Source: Desulfobacterales bacterium
Lineage (GTDB): Bacteria; Desulfobacterota; Desulfobacteria; Desulfobacterales; Desulfosalsimonadaceae
Assembly (NCBI GenBank): GCA_034520365.1
Contig: JAXHNP010000006.1
Location: forward strand, 241,001 to 305,000
Direction: 5' to 3'
Length of the DNA: 64,000 nucleotides
Position 1 is the stretch's first letter. Every line of letters begins with the position of its first letter. The notes below the pieces were generated by a model. It ran no database searches. It was given only the letters and a program-made list of their open reading frames with translations, and was not told the origin of the DNA. This document shows, piece after piece, positions 41,828-49,927 of the stretch. The position numbers and the translations under genes were made by a program.

Positions 41828-42001
41828 TGGCGGTTTAATTTAACTTTTATCGGTTTTTGGTAATGCCATATGGCAGGCTATATTTTGAAAATAGGCTCCA
41901 AATAAAGTGATTGTCATGTTGCCATAACCTTTGCTGCTTGTTAATAAAAAAATTGGATGGCGTCGCAAAAAGAAGTAAGACCGTATAGGATTGATGAGAT
42001 T

Positions 42002-44569
42002 ATGAGCAGCCAAGCCAAAACCGCTTCCAAAACCCAAACAGACGGCACCCTGGGCACCTTTGCCGGGGTGTTCACCCCCAGCGTTTTAACCATCCTGGGC
42101 ATTATCCTGTTTCTGCGCCTGGGTTACGTGGTGGGCAACGCCGGCCTGGGGCTGGCCCTGGTCATTATTGCCCTGGCCAATGCCATCTCCGTGTTAACCT
42201 CGGTGTCGCTGGCTGCCATTGCCACCAATATGAAGGTCAAGGGCGGGGGAGACTATTACCTGATATCGCGGACCCTGGGCCTGGAATTCGGCGGGGCCAT
42301 CGGCATTGTGCTGTTTTTGGCCCAGTCGGTCTCCATCGCGTTCTACAGTATCGGATTTGGCGAAGTCCTGGCGGCCTTGGTGCCCTTTTCCATGCCGGGG
42401 CTTTCCCAGATGATTGCCGCAGCCGCGGTACTTTTGCTTTTTATATTCGCCTGGCTGGGCGCGGACTGGGCCGCCCGGTTTCAGTTTATCGTCATGGCCA
42501 TATTGGCAGCAGCCATTTTGTCCTTTTTTGTGGGCGGCGCTCTGCGCTGGGATACCGCCATGCTGGTGAAAAATTTTTCAGCCCCGGCCGATACCCAGCC
42601 GTTTTGGATCATATTCGCCATCTTTTTTCCGGCAGTAACCGGGTTTACCCAAGGGGTGAGCATGTCCGGCGATTTAAAGGACCCGGGCAAAAGCCTGCCC
42701 AACGGAACCTTTGCGGCCGTGGGGGTCTCCATTGTCATCTATTTCGTGGCGGCCGTGGTATTTGCGGCTTCGCTTCCGGGCGATATTCTGGCAACAGATT
42801 ACCATGCCATGAAGCGCGTGGCAGCCATTGATGCGCTGGTTTTGGCCGGCGTGATTTCAGCCACCCTTTCCTCGGGCATGGCCTCGTTTATGGGCGCCCC
42901 GCGGATTCTGCAATCGCTTTCCGCAGACCGCATATTTCCGTTTTTGCTCCCCTTTGCCAAGGGCGTAGGATCAACGAACAACCCCCGGCGCGGGGTGCTC
43001 CTGGCCGGCGGTATCGCGCTTTTCACCATCGCCTTGGGCAACCTGAACCTCATTGCCCCGATTGTATCCATGTTTTTTCTGATCTCCTATGGGCTCTTAA
43101 ATTATGCGACGTATTTTGAGGCCCGCGCGGCCAGTCCCTCGTTTCGGCCCAAATTCCGCTTCTATGATAAGCGCTTAAGCCTTGCCGGCGGGCTTGCCTG
43201 TCTGGGGGCCATGCTGGCCATTGATATTACTGCCGGCATTGTGGCCCTGGCGCTTTTATTCGCCGTGTTTCAGTATATCAGGCGAACCGCCGGTCCGGCC
43301 CGGTGGGCGGATAGCCGCAGGTCTTACCGGTTCCAGCAGATCCGGCAGCATCTGCTGGAAGCGGCCGAGGCGCCCGAGCACCCGCGGGACTGGCGGCCCA
43401 ATCTGCTGGTGTTCTCGGATGACTCTGATCGGCGCAAACCCTTGCTCCGGTTTGCGGACTGGCTGCAGGGGGAGAGCGGGTTTGCAACGGTGGTTCGCAT
43501 CCTCCAGGGCGAGGGCGGCAAGATGCGCAAGCCGAAGGCCGATGCGAGTGAGGAGTTGGTCAAAGATATTCATGCGGTAGAGGCGGATATGTTCCCCCTG
43601 GTGGTAAACGGCCCCAACATCCGGCTGGCGCTTCAATCCCTGGTCCAGTCCTATGGCATCGGTCCGTTGAAGGCAAACACCATGATGACCAACTGGATCG
43701 GGCGAAGCGACAATGCGCCGTCCGAATATCGGAGCAAGCGGTTCGGCATCTATTTGAGTACCGCCTTTCGGCAGGGGTTTAATATTCTTTTATTTTCCGC
43801 CGGAAAAGATGCATGGCAGAGGCTCCAGGAGATGCCGGCGGAAAAACGGCGGATCGATGTATGGTGGCGGGGCGATGCCACCAGCCGCCTGATGATTCTT
43901 TTCGCCTACATGGTTTGTCAGAATAAATCGTGGAGCGGGACCAAGATTCGGGTGCTGGACGTGAGCGCGGATGTGTTTGTCTCCGGTCGGACGGTGGCGG
44001 ATCTTGAAAAGACCCTTTCCGAGATTCGGATAACCGGGGAACCGGAGATCGTGGCAAGTGCGAATGCCGATGCGGTGGCAGCCTATTCCGAGGACGCCGC
44101 CCTGGTCTTTCTGCCGTTCCGGCTGATCCAGGAAGAGCCCAAGGATCCCTTCGGCAATGACCTCTCCGGGCTGCTCTCCCGGCTGCCGGTGACCGTGGCG
44201 GTGCTGGCGGCAAAGGATGTGGATCTCTCCGCAGAGCCCGAGGCGGGGCAGGCCGGCGAGATTGCCGAAGCCATGGATAAGCTCGATGATGCCCACAAAA
44301 AAGAGAAAGCCGCGGAAAAAGAGGCGGAAAAAGCCTCCCGCGATGCAGAGGCGGCCATCACCGCCTGGCAGCAGGCCATCGAAGAAAGGGAGTCAGAAGA
44401 GACCATCCGGCAGTTGAACCAGGAGGTGATGAATGCCAAAAACCGGGCCGTTCAGGCTGGCCGGGAAGCCGCAAAACTGGCCGCCCGGGTGGAGGATTTA
44501 ACCCGCATGGCCCGTCAGATAGGGGCGGATATTCCGGAAGAGAAAGAAAAAGAGGAATCGGTGGATTAG
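42002..44569 (+). CDS. SLC12-type cation-chloride cotransporter-like/amino acid permease
   Basis: I favour ATG 42002 because the longer frame from 41957 begins with a sequence resembling a dispersed repeat end (GGCGTCGCAAAAAG). The 855-residue protein has twelve APC-fold helices beginning TLGTFAGVFTPSVLTILGII, with FLRLGYVVGNAGLG and GGGDYYLISRTLGLEFGGAI, as in SLC12 transporters. A cytoplasmic C-terminal domain of about 400 residues (NLLVFSDDSDRRKPLLRFAD) follows. It ends in a long charged coiled coil (KLDDAHKKEKAAEKEAEKAS). Bacterial homologues are thought to move K+ and Cl- or amino acids. The substrate here is unknown. Confidence 0.85.
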   Translation: MSSQAKTASKTQTDGTLGTFAGVFTPSVLTILGIILFLRLGYVVGNAGLGLALVIIALANAISVLTSVSLAAIATNMKVKGGGDYYLISRTLGLEFGGAIGIVLFLAQSVSIAFYSIGFGEVLAALVPFSMPGLSQMIAAAAVLLLFIFAWLGADWAARFQFIVMAILAAAILSFFVGGALRWDTAMLVKNFSAPADTQPFWIIFAIFFPAVTGFTQGVSMSGDLKDPGKSLPNGTFAAVGVSIVIYFVAAVVFAASLPGDILATDYHAMKRVAAIDALVLAGVISATLSSGMASFMGAPRILQSLSADRIFPFLLPFAKGVGSTNNPRRGVLLAGGIALFTIALGNLNLIAPIVSMFFLISYGLLNYATYFEARAASPSFRPKFRFYDKRLSLAGGLACLGAMLAIDITAGIVALALLFAVFQYIRRTAGPARWADSRRSYRFQQIRQHLLEAAEAPEHPRDWRPNLLVFSDDSDRRKPLLRFADWLQGESGFATVVRILQGEGGKMRKPKADASEELVKDIHAVEADMFPLVVNGPNIRLALQSLVQSYGIGPLKANTMMTNWIGRSDNAPSEYRSKRFGIYLSTAFRQGFNILLFSAGKDAWQRLQEMPAEKRRIDVWWRGDATSRLMILFAYMVCQNKSWSGTKIRVLDVSADVFVSGRTVADLEKTLSEIRITGEPEIVASANADAVAAYSEDAALVFLPFRLIQEEPKDPFGNDLSGLLSRLPVTVAVLAAKDVDLSAEPEAGQAGEIAEAMDKLDDAHKKEKAAEKEAEKASRDAEAAITAWQQAIEERESEETIRQLNQEVMNAKNRAVQAGREAAKLAARVEDLTRMARQIGADIPEEKEKEESVD

Positions 44570-44581
44570 ACCCGTATACGC

Positions 44582-44616
44582 GTAGGTTGGGTTTCGCTGC
44601 GCTTAACCCAACCTAC
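44582..44616. repeat. Palindromic GGTTGGGTT repeat
   Basis: GTAGGTTGGGTT (44582-44593) pairs perfectly with AACCCAACCTAC (44605-44616) across an 11-base loop, TCGCTGCGCTT. This widespread hairpin motif follows the transporter stop by 12 bp. It may act as a terminator or mRNA stabiliser, although there is no T-run. Confidence 0.7.
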
Positions 44617-44646
44617 TATACTTAGTGGGGGCGCGTACGAATTGCC

Positions 44647-44687
44647 TTGACCGCGTCAAAGTTTGTTATTACAATTGTATTAACAAA
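44647..44687 (+). promoter_or_regulatory. Promoter overlapped by the operator of the AbrB/Doc operon
   Basis: A sigma-70 type -35 TTGACC (44647-44652), 17-bp spacer and -10 TACAAT (44670-44675) are covered by a 26-base dyad at 44662-44687 (TTTGTTA-x-TACAATTGTA-x-TAACAAA, 24 of 26 symmetric). Binding of the AbrB-like antitoxin dimer here would block the -10 region, the usual autoregulation of toxin-antitoxin operons. Confidence 0.8.
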
Positions 44688-44705
44688 TTTGTGCAGGAGG
44701 ATGCG

Positions 44706-44933
44706 ATGTATGCCATAAAGCTAAGAAAAATCGGAAATTCCATTGGGATTGTCCTTCCCAGGGAGACATTGGCCAAGCTCAAGGTCCGTGAAGGGGAAAC
44801 CATTTATCTGACGGACGCCAGGGACGGTTTCCGGATCACGCCGTATAACGAGGAGTTTGAAGTTCAGATGAATGCGGCAGAGCAGATTATGAATGAAGAC
44901 CGGGATATTCTTCGGGAATTGTCCAAAAAATGA
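44706..44933 (+). CDS. AbrB/MazE-type antitoxin
   Basis: ATG 44706 follows AGGAGG; longer frames upstream run through the promoter and are rejected. The 75-residue protein has the swapped-hairpin AbrB fold: YAIKLRKIGNSIGIVLPRET, LAKLKVREGETIYLTDAR and DGFRITPY. An acidic C-terminal tail follows (EEFEVQMNAAEQIMNEDRDI) that would wrap and block the toxin. It likely represses its own promoter through the dyad at 44662-44687. The stop overlaps the toxin start by 4 bases. Confidence 0.92.
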   Translation: MYAIKLRKIGNSIGIVLPRETLAKLKVREGETIYLTDARDGFRITPYNEEFEVQMNAAEQIMNEDRDILRELSKK

Positions 44934-45331
44934 CTTATCGGTGGATTCTGCTCGCAACGGTTTTAGCCATCCACGACCGTCAGATTGACGATCACGGCGG
45001 CTTGCCCGGCATCCGGGATTATGGCCTGATTGAGAGCGCTGTCAATCGGCCGCAAACAGTCGCCCTTTATGCTGAAAATCGGTTCGATGTTTTTGATCTG
45101 GCTGCCGCTTATGGATATGCGCTTATCCAGAACCATGGGTTTTATGACGGCAACAAACGAACGGCTTATACCGTCACCCGCCTTTTTTTAGAGTTAAACG
45201 GATATCGGATGACCGCCCCGCCGGCTGAAAGGGTGATTACATTTTTGAAATGCGCCCAAGGGGAAATTAAAGAGCCGGATCTGGCTGAATGGCTGCGTCA
45301 AAACACTCTTAAGAATAAAGCGGATGTCTGA
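44930..45331 (+). CDS. doc: Doc-type (Fic fold) toxin
   Basis: The 133-residue protein has the Fic/Doc active-site motif NHGFYDGNKRTAYTVTRLFL (HxFx[D]GNKR), preceded by GLPGIRDYGLIESAVNRP, matching death-on-curing toxins. Doc phosphorylates EF-Tu and arrests translation. In phage P1 the partner is a Phd antitoxin. Here it is an AbrB/MazE-like protein, a less typical but known pairing. The classical first His-Pro is NHG, so the proline is absent, as in some Doc proteins. Confidence 0.9.
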   Translation: MTYRWILLATVLAIHDRQIDDHGGLPGIRDYGLIESAVNRPQTVALYAENRFDVFDLAAAYGYALIQNHGFYDGNKRTAYTVTRLFLELNGYRMTAPPAERVITFLKCAQGEIKEPDLAEWLRQNTLKNKADV

Positions 45332-45369
45332 TTTGATGAGGCCTTCAAGTATCGCGCTCAGGTCTTTGT

Positions 45370-45564
45370 TTACAGGGAATAGCGCCAGGGCTTCGGCGGA
45401 CCGTCAAGCTTGCGCTTGCGCTTGTTGACGCAGGCAATGCAGCTGCAGCCGGGGGTCAGCGGATGCGGCCCTTTTTCCATCGCGAGCCGCATGGACGCCT
45501 CGATCATCTCGGTAATCAGGCGGCGCTGGTGAAGGATGCGCTTTTTTTGAAATTGATCAGGCAT
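45370..45564 (-). CDS. Small Cys-containing hypothetical protein
   Basis: The 64-residue protein has a helical N-terminal half (RRLITEMIEASMRLAMEKGP) and a CSCIAC motif followed by a basic stretch VNKRKRKLDG. This could be a zinc or Fe-S knuckle. There is no strong ribosome-binding site and no family I recognise. It lies alone between the toxin gene and the UbiB-like gene, on the opposite strand. Confidence 0.4.
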   Translation of the reverse strand: MPDQFQKKRILHQRRLITEMIEASMRLAMEKGPHPLTPGCSCIACVNKRKRKLDGPPKPWRYSL

Positions 45565-45658
45565 CAGGCAAACCCGGCTTATTCTTCAAATCAAGCAATT
45601 GCAATAATGTTTTCAAGCGTTCGATTAAATTTACCAGAAGCGCTGGAGACAGGCAAGC

Positions 45659-45742
45659 TCAAAGCCATCGGATATGCCTGAACAGCCAGATGAGGCCGGC
45701 GGCAATGGTCAGCAGGATGATTGTGACGATGCTAAACGCCAT
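45659..45742 (-). CDS. Possible 27-residue membrane microprotein
   Basis: The minus strand from ATG 45742 encodes MAFSIVTIILLTIAAGLIWL plus FRHIRWL, one hydrophobic helix with a basic end. It follows 95 bp upstream of the small Cys protein in the same orientation. The ribosome-binding site is weak (GCGGATAAT), so it may be chance, but the clean single-helix pattern is worth recording. Confidence 0.3.
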   Translation of the reverse strand: MAFSIVTIILLTIAAGLIWLFRHIRWL

Positions 45743-45867
45743 TGGATTATCCGCGCCGGGAATACCCCCTAAATTAATGTCCAGAATGTATTTATTGATG
45801 TTTATTTGGAGACCAGGTTATTTGATGTTATATTGAAAAATAAATGAAAAATTAGGGGCTTGATAAT

Positions 45868-47205
45868 ATGGCAAAAAAATTGATCCGTTCCGCCACCCAG
45901 CGCATGTTTCGGCTGGGCGGGCTGGCGGGGCGTGTGGGGGTGTCCATGGCCGGAAACACCATGGCCAATTTTTTCCGGGATTCGGATCAAAAAGACGAAT
46001 ACCGGATGGATACCCTTTTAAAAAATGCCCAGCGGGTCACCGAGCAGCTTGGCCAGCTAAAAGGGGTGCCCATGAAGATTGGGCAGATGCTGAGCCTCCA
46101 TGACAATTTGTTTCCCAAAGAAGTGATCCGGGTTTTTAAGAGCCTGCAGCAGCAGGCGCCGTCTGTGCCGTTTGAAGAAATGCTGGCGATGATCCGCGCT
46201 GAGCTGGGTCCCGCTTATAAGCATATTGCCCATATTGATAAAACCCCGCTGGCCTCCGCCTCCATCGGCCAGGTGCATCGCGTGGTGTTAACAGACGGCC
46301 GCGAAATCGTGCTCAAAGTCCAGTATCCGGGCATTGATGAGGTGATCCGCTCGGATCTGAAAACGCTTAAGGGGATTTTAAAGCGGGTCTTTTCCATGTT
46401 TACCCGGATGGATATGGAGGAGATCTGGCAGGAGCTAAATGCCCGGCTGCTTGAGGAGCTCGATTACGAGAACGAAGCCGCCAACATGCGGCGAATTGCG
46501 GAATATTACCAGGACGATGACCGGGTCATCATCCCGGAGGTTCTTGATGAAATGACGAGCCGTCATGTGCTGGGCATGGAGCTGGTCCAGGGGATTTCCT
46601 CGACCGCGGCCACCAGCGAGGCATACCGCGAAGAGTTAAGAAGCGACTGGGGCGTATCGCTTATCACTTTTGCGATGCGCGGGCTTTTTGAGTTCAAGTT
46701 TCTGCATGCCGACCCCAATCTTGCCAATTTTGCATTTCTGGAGAACGGCGGCATTATCGTATATGATTTCGGGTGTATGAAAGAAGTCCCGGAGCGCCTG
46801 TGCGCCGGGTACGTGCAGCTGGTTGAAGCGGTGATGAATCATGAGTACCCGCGAATACCGGAAATTCTCAAGTCCATGGGGGTCCATAAAGCTTCGGGCG
46901 AGAAGGTTTCCTGGGAGATGGCAAAGGATTTTGCCGACGTGTTCCAGGAAATCATTGATACGCGAAACCATTTTACCTTTGGCGAGGATGCGGACATATA
47001 TTCCCGGCTTATTTCGCTGGGTCACAAATACGTGAATGAATCCATGTCTTTTATCTTCCCCAAAGATGTCATTTTCATCGACCGGACTTTCTCCGGCCAT
47101 TTCGGCAATCTCTGCCATTTAAAAGCCCGCGCCAACTGGCGGGCCCTTCTCATCGAACAGCTGGAATCCGCCGGCTATTCCATCCGGCAGCCGCCCGAAC
47201 AGTGA
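45868..47205 (+). CDS. ABC1/UbiB-family atypical kinase
   Basis: The 445-residue protein shows UbiB/ADCK family features. The N-terminal KxGQ extension reads LKGVPMKIGQMLSLHDNLFP. The Ala-rich loop ASASIGQVHRVVLTDGREIV carries VLKVQYPGIDEVIRSD with the ATP-binding Lys. The catalytic region has LHADPNLANFAF, and the metal Asp lies in IVYDFGCMKEVPER. UbiB proteins support isoprenoid quinone synthesis or lipid transport in the membrane; here menaquinone is likely. The TGA stop is the first triplet of the second 153-bp repeat. Confidence 0.92.
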   Translation: MAKKLIRSATQRMFRLGGLAGRVGVSMAGNTMANFFRDSDQKDEYRMDTLLKNAQRVTEQLGQLKGVPMKIGQMLSLHDNLFPKEVIRVFKSLQQQAPSVPFEEMLAMIRAELGPAYKHIAHIDKTPLASASIGQVHRVVLTDGREIVLKVQYPGIDEVIRSDLKTLKGILKRVFSMFTRMDMEEIWQELNARLLEELDYENEAANMRRIAEYYQDDDRVIIPEVLDEMTSRHVLGMELVQGISSTAATSEAYREELRSDWGVSLITFAMRGLFEFKFLHADPNLANFAFLENGGIIVYDFGCMKEVPERLCAGYVQLVEAVMNHEYPRIPEILKSMGVHKASGEKVSWEMAKDFADVFQEIIDTRNHFTFGEDADIYSRLISLGHKYVNESMSFIFPKDVIFIDRTFSGHFGNLCHLKARANWRALLIEQLESAGYSIRQPPEQ

Positions 47206-47355
47206 CGGCTTCGCAAAAAGTCCAATATCTTTGTTGCGCTGCATCCCTCGGAATTTCACGTACGATTAAGTACGCTGCATTCCTCGGGATTTGCGCGCCG
47301 CGATCTTGAACTTTTTTCTTTGCCGTCCCAGAATCGACTTTTTACGAGTCCATCA
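47203..47355 (+). mobile_element. 153-bp MITE-like repeat, copy 2
   Basis: This copy is nearly identical to 26228-26380 and has the same orientation relative to the gene before it. It again begins on the TGA stop, here of the UbiB-like gene. The terminal 20-mer TGACGGCTTCGCAAAAAGTC faces an imperfect inverted copy at the right end, with 16 of 20 matches. It is non-coding. Confidence 0.85.
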
Positions 47356-47509
47356 ACAGTAACTGAAAAATTTCTGAAAAAATTCTGTTGTTAGCATGAA
47401 AAAAATTGGACAAAATTCAAACAGCGTTTACATTTAAATACGGTGTTAAAATTTACTCTCAACCCCTTCATAGAGCTTAATAACCAGCCATTTTCAAAGG
47501 AGGATCTGT

Positions 47510-48094
47510 ATGCAGGACAATTTGGCCAATCCCGCACCGCTCGGCCTGATGGGCTTTGGTATGACTACTGTGCTTTTGAACATTCACAATGCCGGTTTTT
47601 TCCCATTGGGCGCGATGGTGCTGTCCATGGGCATTTTTTACGGCGGCATCGCCCAGATTATTGCCGGGATTTTTGAGTTCAGAAAGGGCAACACATTCGG
47701 GCTGGTGGCCTTTCTTTCCTACGGCCATTTCTGGCTGACCCTGGTCGGGCTCGTACTGCTGCCGAAAATGGGGCTCATCGATGCGGCGCCGGCCGGATTT
47801 ATGGGATGGTATCTCTTTATGTGGGGGTTATTCACCTTTTTCATGTATATCGGCACGTTAAAGAAAAACCGGGCGCTTCAGACCATATTTCTGACCCTGG
47901 TGATTCTTTTCTGGCTGCTGGCCATCCGGGATTGGACCGGAAACGCGACCATTGGCATTATTGCCGGGTATGAAGGGATTTTTTGCGGGGCCAGCGCGAT
48001 TTATCTGGCTATGGCCGAGATCATCAATGAGGCCCACGGCAAAGTGCTGCTGCCCATCGGGGAAGCCAAAGCGGTTCAGGAGAGCGAAATATAG
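47510..48094 (+). CDS. satP: Acetate/succinate transporter (GPR1/FUN34/SatP family)
   Basis: The 194-residue protein has six membrane helices and the family signature [20 protein letters not shown] at its N-terminus. [22 protein letters not shown] lies between helices 2 and 3, and [19 protein letters not shown] near the end. AAAGGAGG precedes the ATG. It probably carries acetate, a main carbon source or product of sulfate reducers. The propionyl-CoA synthetase at 53026-54933 suggests a wider use of short-chain acids. Confidence 0.95.
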   Translation: MQDNLANPAPLGLMGFGMTTVLLNIHNAGFFPLGAMVLSMGIFYGGIAQIIAGIFEFRKGNTFGLVAFLSYGHFWLTLVGLVLLPKMGLIDAAPAGFMGWYLFMWGLFTFFMYIGTLKKNRALQTIFLTLVILFWLLAIRDWTGNATIGIIAGYEGIFCGASAIYLAMAEIINEAHGKVLLPIGEAKAVQESEI

Positions 48095-48100
48095 AGCTGT

Positions 48101-48811
48101 TTAGGTTTTGAATGTCCCGCACCCGGTAATTTGAGCATGCTTCCGGGTCGCGGGATATTCCCGGCAGACTTCGGGTTTTACGTCATGGATGCTGCATTCC
48201 CAGCGGTCCGTGCCCGGAATTTTTTTAAGCCAGGGACAGATTGGCGCATATCTGCGCGTGCCAAGCTCAATCCATATGGCATAGGTAACAATTCGGCCGT
48301 TTCTGCGGAATGCACCCACCCATTCCAGAATATCGGTCCGGCCTTGATCCACCCATAGCTGGTAGTCGGCATCGGTGAGTTCAAACCGGTAGTCCAGTCT
48401 CCGGCAGCAGCGGCCGCATTGCCGGCATTCAAAATTCTTCATGCCGGTCTCAAGCCAGATGCCCGCCCGCCCGTCAGTCTGGTCTTTTCCGGCCGTTGCC
48501 GGCGTCTCGAAGACATATTCACACAACCGCACGAGCCGCGAAGTCTCAGGGGGCACCATTTCCAAGGTGTGGCAAAGATAGGCACCCAGCTCCCGGAAGC
48601 TGATTTTTCGCATCCGCCGTTTGCGACGGGTTGGAACAGCGATCCATACGCTGTCTTGATGCGGATCCGCAATGACCGGGACTTCCGGTCCCAGGATCAT
48701 GGGGCTTAATTCGAGAAAGAGGCGGGTTTGCGGCGGGTACTGGGTGAAATCGGCTCGGATGGCCCTTATCGCCTCTTCCGGGGTTAAAAATGTTTGGTCT
48801 CGGGCGGACAC
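48101..48811 (-). CDS. YkgJ-family cysteine cluster protein
   Basis: The C-terminal half (about 130-236) has the YkgJ metal-cluster motif CRQCGRCCRRLDYRFELTDA with further cysteines in APICPWLKK, RWECSIHDVKPEVCREYP and ITGCGTF. These probably bind an Fe-S or zinc cluster. The N-terminal 120 residues (FLTPEEAIRAIRADFTQYPP, LGAYLCHTLEMVPPE) do not match anything I know. No signal peptide. It is convergent with the acetate transporter, 6 bp away. Confidence 0.8.
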   Translation of the reverse strand: MSARDQTFLTPEEAIRAIRADFTQYPPQTRLFLELSPMILGPEVPVIADPHQDSVWIAVPTRRKRRMRKISFRELGAYLCHTLEMVPPETSRLVRLCEYVFETPATAGKDQTDGRAGIWLETGMKNFECRQCGRCCRRLDYRFELTDADYQLWVDQGRTDILEWVGAFRRNGRIVTYAIWIELGTRRYAPICPWLKKIPGTDRWECSIHDVKPEVCREYPATRKHAQITGCGTFKT

Positions 48812-49075
48812 ACAAACGCCTCCCCCAGTTCCGGTTTTCGAAAGGCTTGTTTATTTTGGGCTTTATTGTTTTGGATAAATATAGTAGTGTAAAACGCATG
48901 TATTGCAAATGCTTTTTTAGCAGGGGCTGGGGTAGTAATATACTCAAAAACCAGCACTTCAGTTTTTTGACCGGCAAATCGCAGGGCAGATAAATTTGTT
49001 TTTTCCACCGTACATCACTGGCAGGCCTTGCAGGCCGGGGGTTTTATTCACCCGGGCGGACACAGGAGGCTTCTA

Positions 49076-49903
49076 ATGCAGCCGGCTGCCGCTTATCCAT
49101 ATATACTGAAAGATTTACTTAAGCACAATCAATATGAAAATATTGTTGATTCCAATATATTGACCCCCTATATCCCTGAGGGTTCCCCTGTCCCGAAAAT
49201 TAAGGACCCACGCCGAACACAGAACCTATACAGCAGCGGCTGTCCCCGGTATCCGGCCTATGTCAAATCCCCCCAAATCAATCAGATTTTCAATTATATC
49301 GGCTTTATTAAACGAATGAACAAGCGGTCGTATGCGGTTTATCTGCCCATGCTGTTTAATGAGCTCAAACGCTTTATCCGGGTGGTTGAGGAAATCGTAT
49401 ACACCCCCTGTATATCGATCTCAGTCGAGATCCATGCGGAATTAAATTACGGGCTGCAGAATTTTTTTCACGCCTATTACAACCGCAGCCGGGATAATGA
49501 GGATTGGATTGAAAAGATCTGGCGGTATCAGAAGATCTATCTGGATCATATTGACATGTTTTTAAAAACCCTGGAGTTTACCGGCCGGGTTTTTGATTAT
49601 AAAGAAACCTCGCTGCACGGCGAGATTGTCTCTTTCTTTGAAAGCCATTTTGACGACGCACACCGGGACCCCCCGTGTGCCACGGACATCAACTTTGTCT
49701 CCAACTGCTGCACCAAGGCGGCGATGGATAATGAGTCCAAGACCATCTGGTCGGGCGACCGCCACATTACCCGCTTGTTAAAGGCCTTGTACAACCGCTC
49801 GGACCTGTACCGGCAGTTTCCGCAGCTCTATCTGCGGGCCAGCTATCAGCCGCTTCGCTTCAATCAGTTATTCCCGCCCGCTTCATCCTTTCCGCTGCAC
49901 TAA
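49076..49903 (+). CDS. Hypothetical protein with a possible PIN-like fold
   Basis: I use ATG 49076 with GGAGG upstream. The 275-residue protein has IVDSNILTPYIPEG near the N-terminus and CATDINFVSNCCTKAAMDNE then TIWSGDRHITRLLKALY near the C-terminus. This resembles the first and last acidic motifs of PIN nucleases (an early Asp, then DxxFVxxC and SGDRHI). The central part is helical and has NRSRDNEDWIEKIWRYQKI. The match is by eye and distant, and the middle acidic residue is not certain. It is a candidate RNase; no antitoxin-like gene is beside it. Confidence 0.45.
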   Translation: MQPAAAYPYILKDLLKHNQYENIVDSNILTPYIPEGSPVPKIKDPRRTQNLYSSGCPRYPAYVKSPQINQIFNYIGFIKRMNKRSYAVYLPMLFNELKRFIRVVEEIVYTPCISISVEIHAELNYGLQNFFHAYYNRSRDNEDWIEKIWRYQKIYLDHIDMFLKTLEFTGRVFDYKETSLHGEIVSFFESHFDDAHRDPPCATDINFVSNCCTKAAMDNESKTIWSGDRHITRLLKALYNRSDLYRQFPQLYLRASYQPLRFNQLFPPASSFPLH

Positions 49904-49927
49904 GGCAAAAACCGTTTGTACAGATTT

